From: Bacillus sp. X1(2014)
Lineage (GTDB): Bacteria; Bacillota; Bacilli; Bacillales_B; DSM-18226
DNA: 64,000 nucleotides
Assembly (NCBI RefSeq): GCF_007678255.1
Contig: NZ_VEED01000006.1
Coordinates: 62,001-126,000, forward strand
Direction of reading: 5' to 3'
Shown here: piece by piece, positions 50,093-64,000 of the stretch
How the letters are laid out: the number at the start of each line of letters is the position of its first letter
Numbering within the stretch: position 1 is the stretch's first letter
Translations under genes and position numbers: made by a program
The notes under the pieces: model-generated
What the model was told of the DNA's origin: nothing
Seen by the model: only the letters and a program-made list of their open reading frames with translations
Databases searched by the model: none

Positions 50093-50462
50093 GGGAATTT
50101 TGCAAACTGCAGCTAAAGCGGAAAATGTCATGTCTTATAGAGGTCCCGGTCAAATACCTAATAAATACGACAACAACCTCTATTTAACAACAAAATGTGA
50201 CCAGTGTCAGTGAGATTTGTCATAAAACGTTCACCAAATATCTCTTTTTCGGAATACCCTTATATTCTTCTGAAAAAGCAATTTATCTAAAACAAGTAAC
50301 ATGTCCTTCTATAATCATATTCATCTACTAACAAATCATGCAGATATTCCATTATCGAGAACAAATCCAACTGAAAAAGCCAGGCACAGACTGGCAATGG
50401 TAAAATCACTTCATAAATATGCAAAAAATCCACATAACCATTGAAACACTTTTCCCTTCTCT

Positions 50463-50695
50463 CGGTAAATGGAGACCTCCTTTACCACTGTGGCCTTTTC
50501 CCCTTCTCTCGGTAAATGGAGACCTCTTTCATTTACCGCTTTGGCTCTTTTCCCCTTCTTTCGGTAAATGGAGGGCACTTTCATTTACCGTTGTGGCTCT
50601 TTTTCCCTTCTTTCGGTAAATGGAGACCTCTTTCATTTACCACTGTGGCTCTTTTTCCCTTCTCTCGGTAAATAGAGATCTTTCATTACAAATCC
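50463..50695 (+). repeat. Array E: five palindromic repeats, 52-bp period
   Basis: Cores CGGTAAATGGAG start at 50463, 50510, 50562, 50614 and 50666 (spacings 47, 52, 52, 52). Each unit pairs CGGTAAATG with CATTTACCG and carries a C/T-rich part ending CTTTTTCCCTTCT. It lies between the atp terminator and the nuo promoter region. Confidence 0.9.
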
Positions 50696-50754
50696 GCAAC
50701 AAAAAACCCCTCCAGCACCAATTTTCAAAGAAAATTGCCACCAAAGGGGTTTTA
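50696..50754 (-). terminator. Terminator of the atp operon
   Basis: Two nested stems, AACCCC/GGGGTT outside and GGCAATTTT/AAAATTGG inside, then TTTTTTG on the minus strand, 10 bp after atpC. Confidence 0.92.
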
Positions 50755-50763
50755 TCTATAATA

Positions 50764-51171
<408 letters not shown>

Positions 51172-51189
51172 TTACCCTCCAGGCTCAGT

Positions 51190-52674
<1,485 letters not shown>

Positions 52675-52714
52675 TCAGTGTGGCCACGCGCATTGTTCTA
52701 TGCTGAACAAAATG

Positions 52715-52745
52715 AGTCGGGAACGGTATAATCGTTCCCTGCTCG
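52715..52745 (-). other. Intercistronic hairpin between atpG and atpD
   Basis: GGGAACG and CGTTCCC form a perfect 7-bp stem with a 7-nt loop in an unusually long gap. No T run follows, so it may protect or delimit mRNA ends. Confidence 0.5.
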
Positions 52746-52807
52746 AATCTAAATAGTTATACTGGTTCAGGCACCAGATTAGAATTATTTTAAAGAAACT
52801 ACATTTC

Positions 52808-53671
<864 letters not shown>

Positions 53672-53766
53672 TCACCACCCTTTTTCAAAGAATGTCTGGA
53701 AGGCGCGCGGCATCATGTGAAGTTTTCACACAGTGCCGCTCACCTCACCGTTCTAAATGTCAGACC

Positions 53767-56394
<2,628 letters not shown>

Positions 56395-56465
56395 TTAACG
56401 ATAGAAAAAACGCATAAATGAATGGCGAGGATTTGTTGATCATCGCCAATGTGTATTTGCCTAAA

Positions 56466-56705
<240 letters not shown>

Positions 56706-56765
56706 TTAAATGTATGAAACATAAATTATTTTTTTATATTGTTCATAAAAATGAACGGTGTATTA

Positions 56766-57485
<720 letters not shown>

Positions 57486-57501
57486 TCACCTCGCTTCCGC
57501 T

Positions 57502-57876
57502 TCATTTATGTACATGCAAAGCATGGTAAAAATAATCTATCATAATGACAATATAGGATGTCATCAATCCTACCACTAAGGAAATCATATTGAATTGCTC
57601 TGGATATCTTAAGGCGATTAACGCGGCAATTCCAGCCATCGCCATTCTTGAGAGCGACCCTAAGGACTTAGGCTTTTTGCCCTCTGTAACCTTTTTATCA
57701 AAACTTTCCGTCTTTCTAACCATGATCCATATGTTTAGATAACCAAAGCATGTCCCAAGAATCAGTCCTGAAAATACGGTTTGATATGAAGTGAAGCCCC
57801 AGCCTAGAACATAAATGGACAACAAGTAAAAAATCCATTTGCGCTGTCTGTTGAACATGACTCTGAAATCTGGCAT
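57502..57876 (-). CDS. atpI: ATP synthase assembly subunit I
   Basis: The 124 residues have four hydrophobic segments (WIFYLLSIYVLGWGF, LILGTCFGYLNIWIMV, AMAGIAALIALR, ISLVVGLMTSYIVIMIDYF). AtpI assists c-ring assembly or Mg2+ supply. ATG 57876 is preceded by AGGAGAAA; the frame to 58002 is read-through in the preceding gene. Confidence 0.92.
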   Translation of the reverse strand: MPDFRVMFNRQRKWIFYLLSIYVLGWGFTSYQTVFSGLILGTCFGYLNIWIMVRKTESFDKKVTEGKKPKSLGSLSRMAMAGIAALIALRYPEQFNMISLVVGLMTSYIVIMIDYFYHALHVHK

Positions 57877-57878
57877 AG

Positions 57879-58103
57879 TTATTTTTCTCCTGAATAGAAA
57901 TGGCGGATTGAAAGAAGCATGGAATAGGTGCCCGCTGCAAGACCGATGAGCAGTCCGATTATTAAGAAAATTGGCTCGGTGCCCCAATGGCGATCCAGCC
58001 ATCTGCCTGAGAAAATACCTATTAGAATGGAACCTACTAACTGGGAGACAATTGCGGACATTAAAGCCATAGCTTGTAACGGATTGCGGTTGTTTTTACG
58101 CAT
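57879..58103 (-). CDS. atpZ: AtpZ/AtpI family small membrane protein, first gene of the atp operon
   Basis: The 74-residue protein has two hydrophobic segments (ALMSAIVSQLVGSILIGIFSG and IFLIIGLLIGLAAGTYSMLL) with GRWLDRHWGTEP between, as in AtpZ/AtpQ-type proteins encoded before atpI. It is 2 bp from atpI. A role in assembly or Mg2+/Ca2+ transport is suggested for the family. Confidence 0.88.
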   Translation of the reverse strand: MRKNNRNPLQAMALMSAIVSQLVGSILIGIFSGRWLDRHWGTEPIFLIIGLLIGLAAGTYSMLLSIRHFYSGEK

Positions 58104-58221
58104 TTAAACACATCCTCACTTTGGAGAGAATGCCAAGCGGGCAATGGTAAAAATTCATAGCCAAATACTATCTTTAAATAGATATTTTTACATGAAAACC
58201 CTATCATTTACACCCTTTGTT

Positions 58222-58250
58222 AGCATACAATAGCGCCCTGTCAATGTCAA
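58222..58250 (-). promoter_or_regulatory. Sigma-A promoter of the atp operon
   Basis: Perfect TTGACA (-35), 17-bp spacer, TATGCT (-10) on the minus strand. The leader to atpZ is about 110 nt. Confidence 0.7.
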
Positions 58251-58464
58251 TGAATTTACGTGAATTATGCCACAAACTATTCGCTGAATTTTTTTCCATT
58301 TCAGAACTTTATCCAACATCCCTATTGTATTGTAAAATGTGAATGAAATTTGCCCATTTTGTGTCTATTTTGTGAACGTTTAGAATTATACTAATGGTAC
58401 AATTTTATGAACTTTTATTATGGTTTATAAATATAGTGGACCATGCCCGGGAAAGGGCATGGTT

Positions 58465-60678
58465 TTAGTCTTGCGTTTTCTCAATTGTGATCATCCGCTC
58501 GAGAAAATCCTCTTTATCCGCTTTTTTTGCAAAAACCTTCACCAGATAGGATCCGTCCCGTGGAAGCTGATCGTTTGGAATGTCCCTGTGAATTAGTCCT
58601 TTTTTCACATTGGTAATTGTATCTAAAAACCCGACAAAGCGGTAATCCTCTGGGTTAAACAATGCAATTCCAAATTCCTCTGCCCCGCCTGGCAAATACA
58701 CCTCATAACGATACTGCCCCGGTTTGTCACCATTCGTAAAATCAAAGCCCATCACGCGCGGATAGTTCGGCTCCTCCAACACATATAGATAAGGAATACG
58801 AACAGCTACTGCTCCTGCCTGGAGCTTGAGATAGCCGTCATGAATTTTCCCCTTAAACACGTTCGGGTCAACCGTTAACTCCACGGTGATGTCCTTCGTT
58901 TGCTTTGGTTCGAGCGTAAACGATAACGGCAGCCGCCAGTGGAGCCCATCGACGTGCGGCGGGATATCGAAGGAATAGCGTTGGGTGCGTGAACCGGTAT
59001 TTTCTACATGGAGGTAGGCTTTCTGGACATCACTCTGCTCAGTAAATTTCCCAAAGCGGATACTGCTAGGCGATACGAGGGTGCTCGCTTTAACCGCTTC
59101 ATCAACTTGAATGCGGCCGGCGCCCTGTTCAAAGGTGCGGTAATAGCTTTGGCCAGGATTCGCTGCTTTGCTTGATTTAGCCAGAGGAATTGCCGTATTC
59201 ATCAGAGCCGCTTTGATCTGCACCGGTGTCCAATCCGGGTGGGCCTGCTTGATTAACGCACAAGCACCCGCGACATGCGGTGCGGCCATGCTCGTCCCCT
59301 GCAAAGACAAATACCCGCCCGGAATCGTTGAATTAATTGCCACCCCGGGGGCGACAATATCCGGCTTGATTTCCCATGACCCTGTCACTGGGCCGCGCGA
59401 GCTGAAGTCGGCGAGCTGGTCCCGCTCTTCACTGACTAAGACTCGTGCCGAGGTCGTTTGTTTTTTTATTTCTCTTAGTAAAATAACTCCGTCACCCTTC
59501 GCGAGTGCCCCGACAGGGATGGTCAGCTGAGAGTCCAGGTTTCCCATGAAGCGGCCCCCGCTGATATTATTGTAGATCAGCACCGCTTTTGCCCCCGCTT
59601 TTTGGGCATTTTCCGCTTTTTGTGTGAAAGTTAAGATACCCCGCTGGATGAGAGCAATTTTCCCATCGACATTTTTCAGTTCACCAGGCCGTCCAAGACC
59701 GCCATCGGCTATGTCTACGGAACGGTCGAGGTTCCATGTGGCTGAGCCTTCCATCGGCTCAATTTGGAATTGTTCCCGACTTCCTTCTATAGATATATAT
59801 GGTGTCTCGAGGGTTGGCGTCGATGCCCCCACCGAGATCGCTTTCGAGGCCGTCCCTGGTGAACCGACGCTCCACACATCTGGCCCGGAATTCCCTGAGG
59901 CTGCCACTGCGACGATGCCGCGGTCGACCGCACGGTTAAGAGCAAGGCTGATCGGCAGGTCAGGTCCGTTAATATCATTTCCAAGGGAAAGATTAACAAT
60001 GTCGACTTTATCTCTGATGGCCTGGTCTATCGCGGCAAGCACCTGCTCTGTCGTTCCGCCCCCGCCCGGCCCAAGCGCCCGATACGCTACAATTTTCGCC
60101 TCCGGTGCGACGCCTTTAATTTTTCCATTAGCCGCAATGATACCCGCGACATGGGTCCCGTGAATGGTCGCCTTACCGAGGGCAAGCGTCTCCATCGGGT
60201 CGCGGTCATTGTCCACCAAATCGCGGCCGCCAGCATAGTTGCGCTTAAGGTCAGGATGCGTATAGTCGAAACCCGTATCAATCACCCCCACCGTGACCCC
60301 TTTACCGGTAAGCCGTTGATTTTTTTTATCGAAAAGGCTGCGGACTTCCTCCCCGCCGATAATCTTCACACTCTCTTCAGTTTGGGCCTGATATTGGATG
60401 ACTGGTGAAACGTTGATGATTTGTTTCTGGCTGCTGGCTGCAAGCTTGGCAAGTGTTCCAGCACTGCCTTGGATGGAGAATCCATCTAGGGCGTCGTGAT
60501 AGACTCGGCGCAGCTTAATGTCTTTATATGGTTTAATGAGCTGCCGGATTTGCTGTTCAGTTTGTGGTTTGTCCAGAATAATAATCGCTGTGGTTTCCTG
60601 CGTGCTTTTGGTAATGGAAGGATGAATGAGTATTTTAGGAGTTTGAAAAGCTAGCAGTAATGCAAGTAGAAGTTTCAT
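58465..60678 (-). CDS. Vpr-like subtilisin-family serine protease (S8) with PA domain
   Basis: About 737 residues. A short hydrophobic N-terminus is followed by an inhibitor-I9-like propeptide (about 28-100), the S8 domain with Asp134 (GVIDTGFDYTHP), His173 (HGTHVAG) and Ser463 (GTSMAAPH), a PA insert at about 325-410 (IALIQRGILTFTQKAENAQKAGAKAVLIYN), and a C-terminal Fn3-like region. This is the layout of B. subtilis Vpr (about 806 residues). The signal peptide looks short, so export should be checked. It is a single gene. Confidence 0.9.
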   Translation of the reverse strand: MKLLLALLLAFQTPKILIHPSITKSTQETTAIIILDKPQTEQQIRQLIKPYKDIKLRRVYHDALDGFSIQGSAGTLAKLAASSQKQIINVSPVIQYQAQTEESVKIIGGEEVRSLFDKKNQRLTGKGVTVGVIDTGFDYTHPDLKRNYAGGRDLVDNDRDPMETLALGKATIHGTHVAGIIAANGKIKGVAPEAKIVAYRALGPGGGGTTEQVLAAIDQAIRDKVDIVNLSLGNDINGPDLPISLALNRAVDRGIVAVAASGNSGPDVWSVGSPGTASKAISVGASTPTLETPYISIEGSREQFQIEPMEGSATWNLDRSVDIADGGLGRPGELKNVDGKIALIQRGILTFTQKAENAQKAGAKAVLIYNNISGGRFMGNLDSQLTIPVGALAKGDGVILLREIKKQTTSARVLVSEERDQLADFSSRGPVTGSWEIKPDIVAPGVAINSTIPGGYLSLQGTSMAAPHVAGACALIKQAHPDWTPVQIKAALMNTAIPLAKSSKAANPGQSYYRTFEQGAGRIQVDEAVKASTLVSPSSIRFGKFTEQSDVQKAYLHVENTGSRTQRYSFDIPPHVDGLHWRLPLSFTLEPKQTKDITVELTVDPNVFKGKIHDGYLKLQAGAVAVRIPYLYVLEEPNYPRVMGFDFTNGDKPGQYRYEVYLPGGAEEFGIALFNPEDYRFVGFLDTITNVKKGLIHRDIPNDQLPRDGSYLVKVFAKKADKEDFLERMITIEKTQD

Positions 60679-60744
60679 CAGCAGATTTCCCCTTTTTCCA
60701 TATCGTTTTCATTGAAGAGGGAAAGTATGCAAAAGATGTTTTTT

Positions 60745-60828
60745 AAATTCGCTCATTGAATCACTAAATTCGCCCATTAAGTCATAAAATTCGCTCATTA
60801 CACTCTAGAATTCGCCCGAAAGGTATCA
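60745..60828. repeat. Array F: four degenerate repeats, exact 21-bp period
   Basis: Units start at 60745, 60766, 60787 and 60808, core AAATTCGC(C/T)CATT. It lies between the upp terminator and the protease start. On the minus strand the array reads through about 30 codons as M(S/G)EF-type heptads (60709-60798), without a ribosome site. Confidence 0.88.
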
Positions 60829-60924
60829 AACTTCTTCCCATTGAAGAGCGTAGTCGTTTAATAATCCAAAGATGGCCAATCATTTCAAGCTGTAATTTTA
60901 TACAATATGAGACTTTTAACGAAA

Positions 60925-60962
60925 AAACAAAAAAAGCCGAGGGTAAATTCTCGACTTTTTCA
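60925..60962 (-). terminator. Terminator of upp
   Basis: AAAAAG-CGAG / CTCG-CTTTTT imperfect stem with T runs on both strands. Confidence 0.8.
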
Positions 60963-60972
60963 AAAAAGGACC

Positions 60973-61620
<648 letters not shown>

Positions 61621-61696
61621 TTAATTAACGAACACTTCGTCTCATTTTACAGAAAAATAATCCATTGAGCAAATCAGAATAATTAGTTAGATTTTT

Positions 61697-61726
61697 CAAA
61701 AAAAATCGGCCCACTAGAGGCCGATT
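61697..61726 (-). terminator. Terminator of glyA
   Basis: Perfect ATCGGCC/GGCCGAT stem (61719-61725 with 61705-61711), then eight Ts on the minus strand. Confidence 0.93.
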
Positions 61727-61735
61727 CTTAGATGT

Positions 61736-62977
61736 TTAATACTCTGGATATAGGGTAAATTTGCCTGTTAAAGCTTCGACGCGTCCTGCTGCTTCCTCAA
61801 GCTTCGCTTCATCTTCATGATTTTTCAAAGTAAACGCGATAATTGAAGCGATTTCGTCCATTTCCGCTTCAGCAAAGCCACGGCTTGTAACTGCCGCTGT
61901 TCCGATACGGATACCGCTTGTTACGAACGGGCTTTGTTGATCAAATGGAATTGTGTTTTTATTAACTGTGATGCCAATTTCATCAAGGACCTTTTCAGCA
62001 ACCTTGCCAGTTAATCCAAGTGTCGTTACATCCACTAACAAGAGGTGGTTGTCCGTACCGCCGGATACTAACTGCAAGCCTTCCTTTTGAAGACTATCCG
62101 CTAGGCGCTTCGCATTCGCAATAATTTGGCCCGCGTAATCTTTAAAGCTGTCCTGCAATGCTTCACCAAAAGCAACGGCTTTCGCAGCGATGACATGCAT
62201 TAATGGACCGCCTTGAATCCCAGGGAAGATGGATTTATCAATTTTCTTGCCAAATTCCTCTTTGCAAAGGATCATCCCGCCGCGTGGGCCGCGTAATGTT
62301 TTATGCGTTGTTGTAGTCACGAAATCTGCGTATGGAACTGGGTTTTGGTGCAAACCTGCTGCAACAAGGCCGGCGATGTGCGCCATATCAACCATTAAGT
62401 ACGCGCCAACTTCATCGGCAATCTCACGGAACTTTGCAAAGTCAATCGCACGTGGGTAGGCACTCGCCCCAGCAACAATCATCTTTGGCTTGTGTTCAAG
62501 AGCTTTGGCACGGACATCATCATAATTGATGCGGTGAGTAGTTTCGTCTACACCGTACTCAACAAAGTTATACTGGACACCACTGAAGTTAACCGGGCTG
62601 CCGTGTGTTAAGTGGCCGCCATGGGATAAGTTCATCCCAAGCACAGTGTCGCCTTGCTCAAGAACTGTGAAGTATACTGCCATATTAGCTTGTGCACCTG
62701 AGTGAGGCTGCACGTTAACATATTCCGCTCCGAAAATTTCCTTCGCACGGTTGCGAGCTAAGTCTTCAACGATATCAACATATTCACAGCCGCCATAATA
62801 GCGACGGTTTGGATAGCCTTCTGCATATTTGTTCGTTAACACAGAGCCTTGTGCTTCCATGACTGCTTCACTAACAAAGTTTTCTGAGGCAATTAATTCA
62901 ATCTTAGAGCGTTGACGACCTAATTCCTTTTGAATCGCTTGAAAAACCTGTTCATCCGCTTGAGGCAAATGCTTCAT
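61736..62977 (-). CDS. glyA: Serine hydroxymethyltransferase
   Basis: The 413-residue PLP enzyme converts serine plus tetrahydrofolate to glycine plus methylene-THF. The PLP Lys226 is in [33 protein letters not shown] and [10 protein letters not shown] are typical. GGGGGA precedes the ATG. A PurR-type double box lies about 160-200 bp upstream, consistent with PurR control of glyA in B. subtilis. Confidence 0.98.
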   Translation of the reverse strand: MKHLPQADEQVFQAIQKELGRQRSKIELIASENFVSEAVMEAQGSVLTNKYAEGYPNRRYYGGCEYVDIVEDLARNRAKEIFGAEYVNVQPHSGAQANMAVYFTVLEQGDTVLGMNLSHGGHLTHGSPVNFSGVQYNFVEYGVDETTHRINYDDVRAKALEHKPKMIVAGASAYPRAIDFAKFREIADEVGAYLMVDMAHIAGLVAAGLHQNPVPYADFVTTTTHKTLRGPRGGMILCKEEFGKKIDKSIFPGIQGGPLMHVIAAKAVAFGEALQDSFKDYAGQIIANAKRLADSLQKEGLQLVSGGTDNHLLLVDVTTLGLTGKVAEKVLDEIGITVNKNTIPFDQQSPFVTSGIRIGTAAVTSRGFAEAEMDEIASIIAFTLKNHEDEAKLEEAAGRVEALTGKFTLYPEY

Positions 62978-63135
62978 GACAAAAAATCCCCCTTATATTA
63001 AGTGACTACTATTAACAAGTTCGAAAATTCTTTTTTATTTTAGCACGAAACACTCATAAATTAAAAGAGAAACATTTTTCGGTTTTTAATTATTTTTTTA
63101 CCAACGTTGAACCTTTTTATCTATACAGACTCTCA

Positions 63136-63179
63136 ATTCCCGAACAAAACCAAAATTTTAAAAGATAATATTCGTGTTT
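63136..63179 (-). promoter_or_regulatory. PurR-type operator upstream of glyA
   Basis: Two inverted Pur boxes: ATTCCCGAACAAA (63136-63148, close to AWWWCCGAACWWT) and AATATTCGTGTTT (63167-63179, weaker, reverse orientation), 18 bp apart. Confidence 0.6.
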
Positions 63180-63225
63180 TACATCAAAACCTTTTCTGTT
63201 CTATTAAAATTTACCAGCCTATCAT

Positions 63226-63238
63226 GGTGCCTGACACC
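63226..63238. repeat. 13-bp dispersed repeat upstream of glyA
   Basis: Exact GGTGCCTGACACC, single, 22 bp after the ywlG stop on the minus strand. Confidence 0.85.
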
Positions 63239-63260
63239 CAATTGTGAAGCACTATAAAAT

Positions 63261-63827
63261 TTATGTACAGCTTAAATTGTCGGTTTCGCGCTCATATACA
63301 GCCCTCGCCCCGCCAATCAGTTTTGGACGTACTTTAGCAAGCGTTACATGTGCCTGGCCAATCTTTTTTTGCGTCACGCGGACAGGGACGGCAACATGTT
63401 TTAGATGCATGCCAATCAAGGTATTGCCTATGTCGATTCCGGCATCTGCCTTAACGAACTCCACTACGACTGCATCCTCCAGCGCTCCAAAGGCATAGGT
63501 TGCCATTGCCCCACCTGCTTTACGGACAGGGACAACCGAAACCTCATCAAAGCGCTTGGCCTCTGCCACCACACGTTCTACGACCAAGGCTCGATTTAAA
63601 TGCTCACAGCATTGGAACGCCAGATCAATACCCGTGTCCGCTTGAAGTTTTTTTAGGCCGAGAAAAATCATTTCAGCGACTTCGACTGTCCCAGAGGTTC
63701 CGATTCGCTCCCCGATCACTTCACTGGTGCTGCAGCCGACCACGATCAGTTGTCCTGGCCTCAAATCGGCCTGTTCTTTGAATTCTGTTAAAATTGCTTC
63801 CAGCTCTTTGTCACTTTCTTGAATCAT
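63261..63827 (-). CDS. ywlG: YwlG, TIGR01440/DUF436 family protein
   Basis: The 188 residues have the family words [44 protein letters not shown] and [10 protein letters not shown]. Function is unknown. Context rpiB-ywlG-glyA-upp is the B. subtilis order. GGGGAGGG precedes the ATG. Confidence 0.95.
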   Translation of the reverse strand: MIQESDKELEAILTEFKEQADLRPGQLIVVGCSTSEVIGERIGTSGTVEVAEMIFLGLKKLQADTGIDLAFQCCEHLNRALVVERVVAEAKRFDEVSVVPVRKAGGAMATYAFGALEDAVVVEFVKADAGIDIGNTLIGMHLKHVAVPVRVTQKKIGQAHVTLAKVRPKLIGGARAVYERETDNLSCT

Positions 63828-63880
63828 AAGCCTTACCCTCCCCTAACAGATTTCGCGTTCGACTCTTGATCTTAATTGAA

Positions 63881-64000
63881 TTAAAGGTGCTTATCCTCGT
63901 ATTCACCAATTTTACCAACCCGGCCTGCATGGCGGCCGCCTTCGAATTCCCCCGTCAACCAGACTTGGGCAATATCACGGGCCAAGCCAGGGCCAATGAC
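63881..64000 (-). CDS. rpiB: Ribose-5-phosphate isomerase B, 3' part only
   Basis: The last 39 codons are in the window. Translation VIGPGLARDIAQVWLTGEF followed by EGGRHAGRVGKIGEYEDKHL matches the RpiB/LacAB C-terminus. The start lies beyond the window edge. It is upstream of ywlG on the same strand, the usual Bacillus order. Confidence 0.9.
   Translation of the reverse strand, partial: VIGPGLARDIAQVWLTGEFEGGRHAGRVGKIGEYEDKHL

Noticed and set aside
52763..52776. GGTTCAGGCACC as another 13-bp repeat copy
   Set aside because: It differs by deletion and substitution from the core, so it was not counted.
59624..60163. 179-codon plus-strand ORF opposite the protease gene
   Set aside because: Shadow of the conserved S8 domain.
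62978..63135. Glycine or other riboswitch before glyA
   Set aside because: No conserved aptamer words or terminator/antiterminator pair; the PurR-type boxes explain regulation better.

Overview
The window reads as chromosome of a low-GC, endospore-forming Bacillaceae member close to Bacillus/Neobacillus. The evidence is the gene order rpiB-ywlG-glyA-upp-atp, the sporulation genes spoIIID, spoIIQ and spoIID with mbl and murAA, B. subtilis-like protein sequences, and strong AGGAGG ribosome sites. Most genes are on the minus strand, so operons read from high to low coordinates. I saw no rRNA, tRNA, CRISPR array, phage or transposase gene.

Layout. 1-19.5 kb: cell-envelope and sporulation block (3D-domain protein, ssb, ywpF, fabZ, an EpuA-domain protein, mbl, spoIIID, an alkyltransferase-like protein, a PbpC-type PBP, spoIIQ, a VanZ-like protein, a NERD protein, spoIID, murAA, ywmB, ywzB). 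19.5-39 kb: a general-stress island built round rsbV-rsbW-sigB, with the B. cereus-type input module rsbY-rsbK-rsbM (PP2C phosphatase, hybrid kinase, CheR-type methyltransferase). It also holds dps, csbD, YflT-, GlsB- and DksA-like genes, cls-amylase, corA, a TrkA_C membrane protein, a CNNM/CorC protein, an MscS-related protein and lipoproteins. I read eleven sigma-B-type promoters here (GTTTNN-N12-15-GGGWAW), so regulator and many targets appear to sit side by side. 39-50 kb: an 11-gene nuoABCDHIJKLMN operon without nuoEFG, whose NuoC has a long Ala/Lys-rich N-terminal extension. 50.7-58.1 kb: complete atp operon. 58-64 kb: a Vpr-like subtilase, upp, glyA (with a PurR-type operator), ywlG and the 3' end of rpiB.

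How the parts work together. NDH-1 and ATP synthase form a respiratory block. The sporulation and wall block keeps the order known from B. subtilis, where ywzB-ywmB-murAA lie close to atpC; here about 31 kb (stress island plus nuo) lies between atpC and ywzB. In the stress island the kinase RsbK, modulated by the methyltransferase RsbM, should control the phosphatase RsbY. RsbY dephosphorylates RsbV, which frees SigB from RsbW.

Unexplained structure. (1) A 13-bp sequence, GGTGCCTGACACC, occurs 14 times exactly and at least four more times with one mismatch. Copies are often paired, lie just after stop codons, form one terminator and lie in frame inside two conserved genes. (2) Six intergenic arrays of degenerate short repeats occur at transcription-unit ends. 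Four have a ~21-bp period and two a 52-bp period, and each array has its own core word. (3) There are two copies of a ~130-185 bp GC-rich palindromic element. Start codons were moved to the Shine-Dalgarno-supported position where the longest open frame ran too far upstream.
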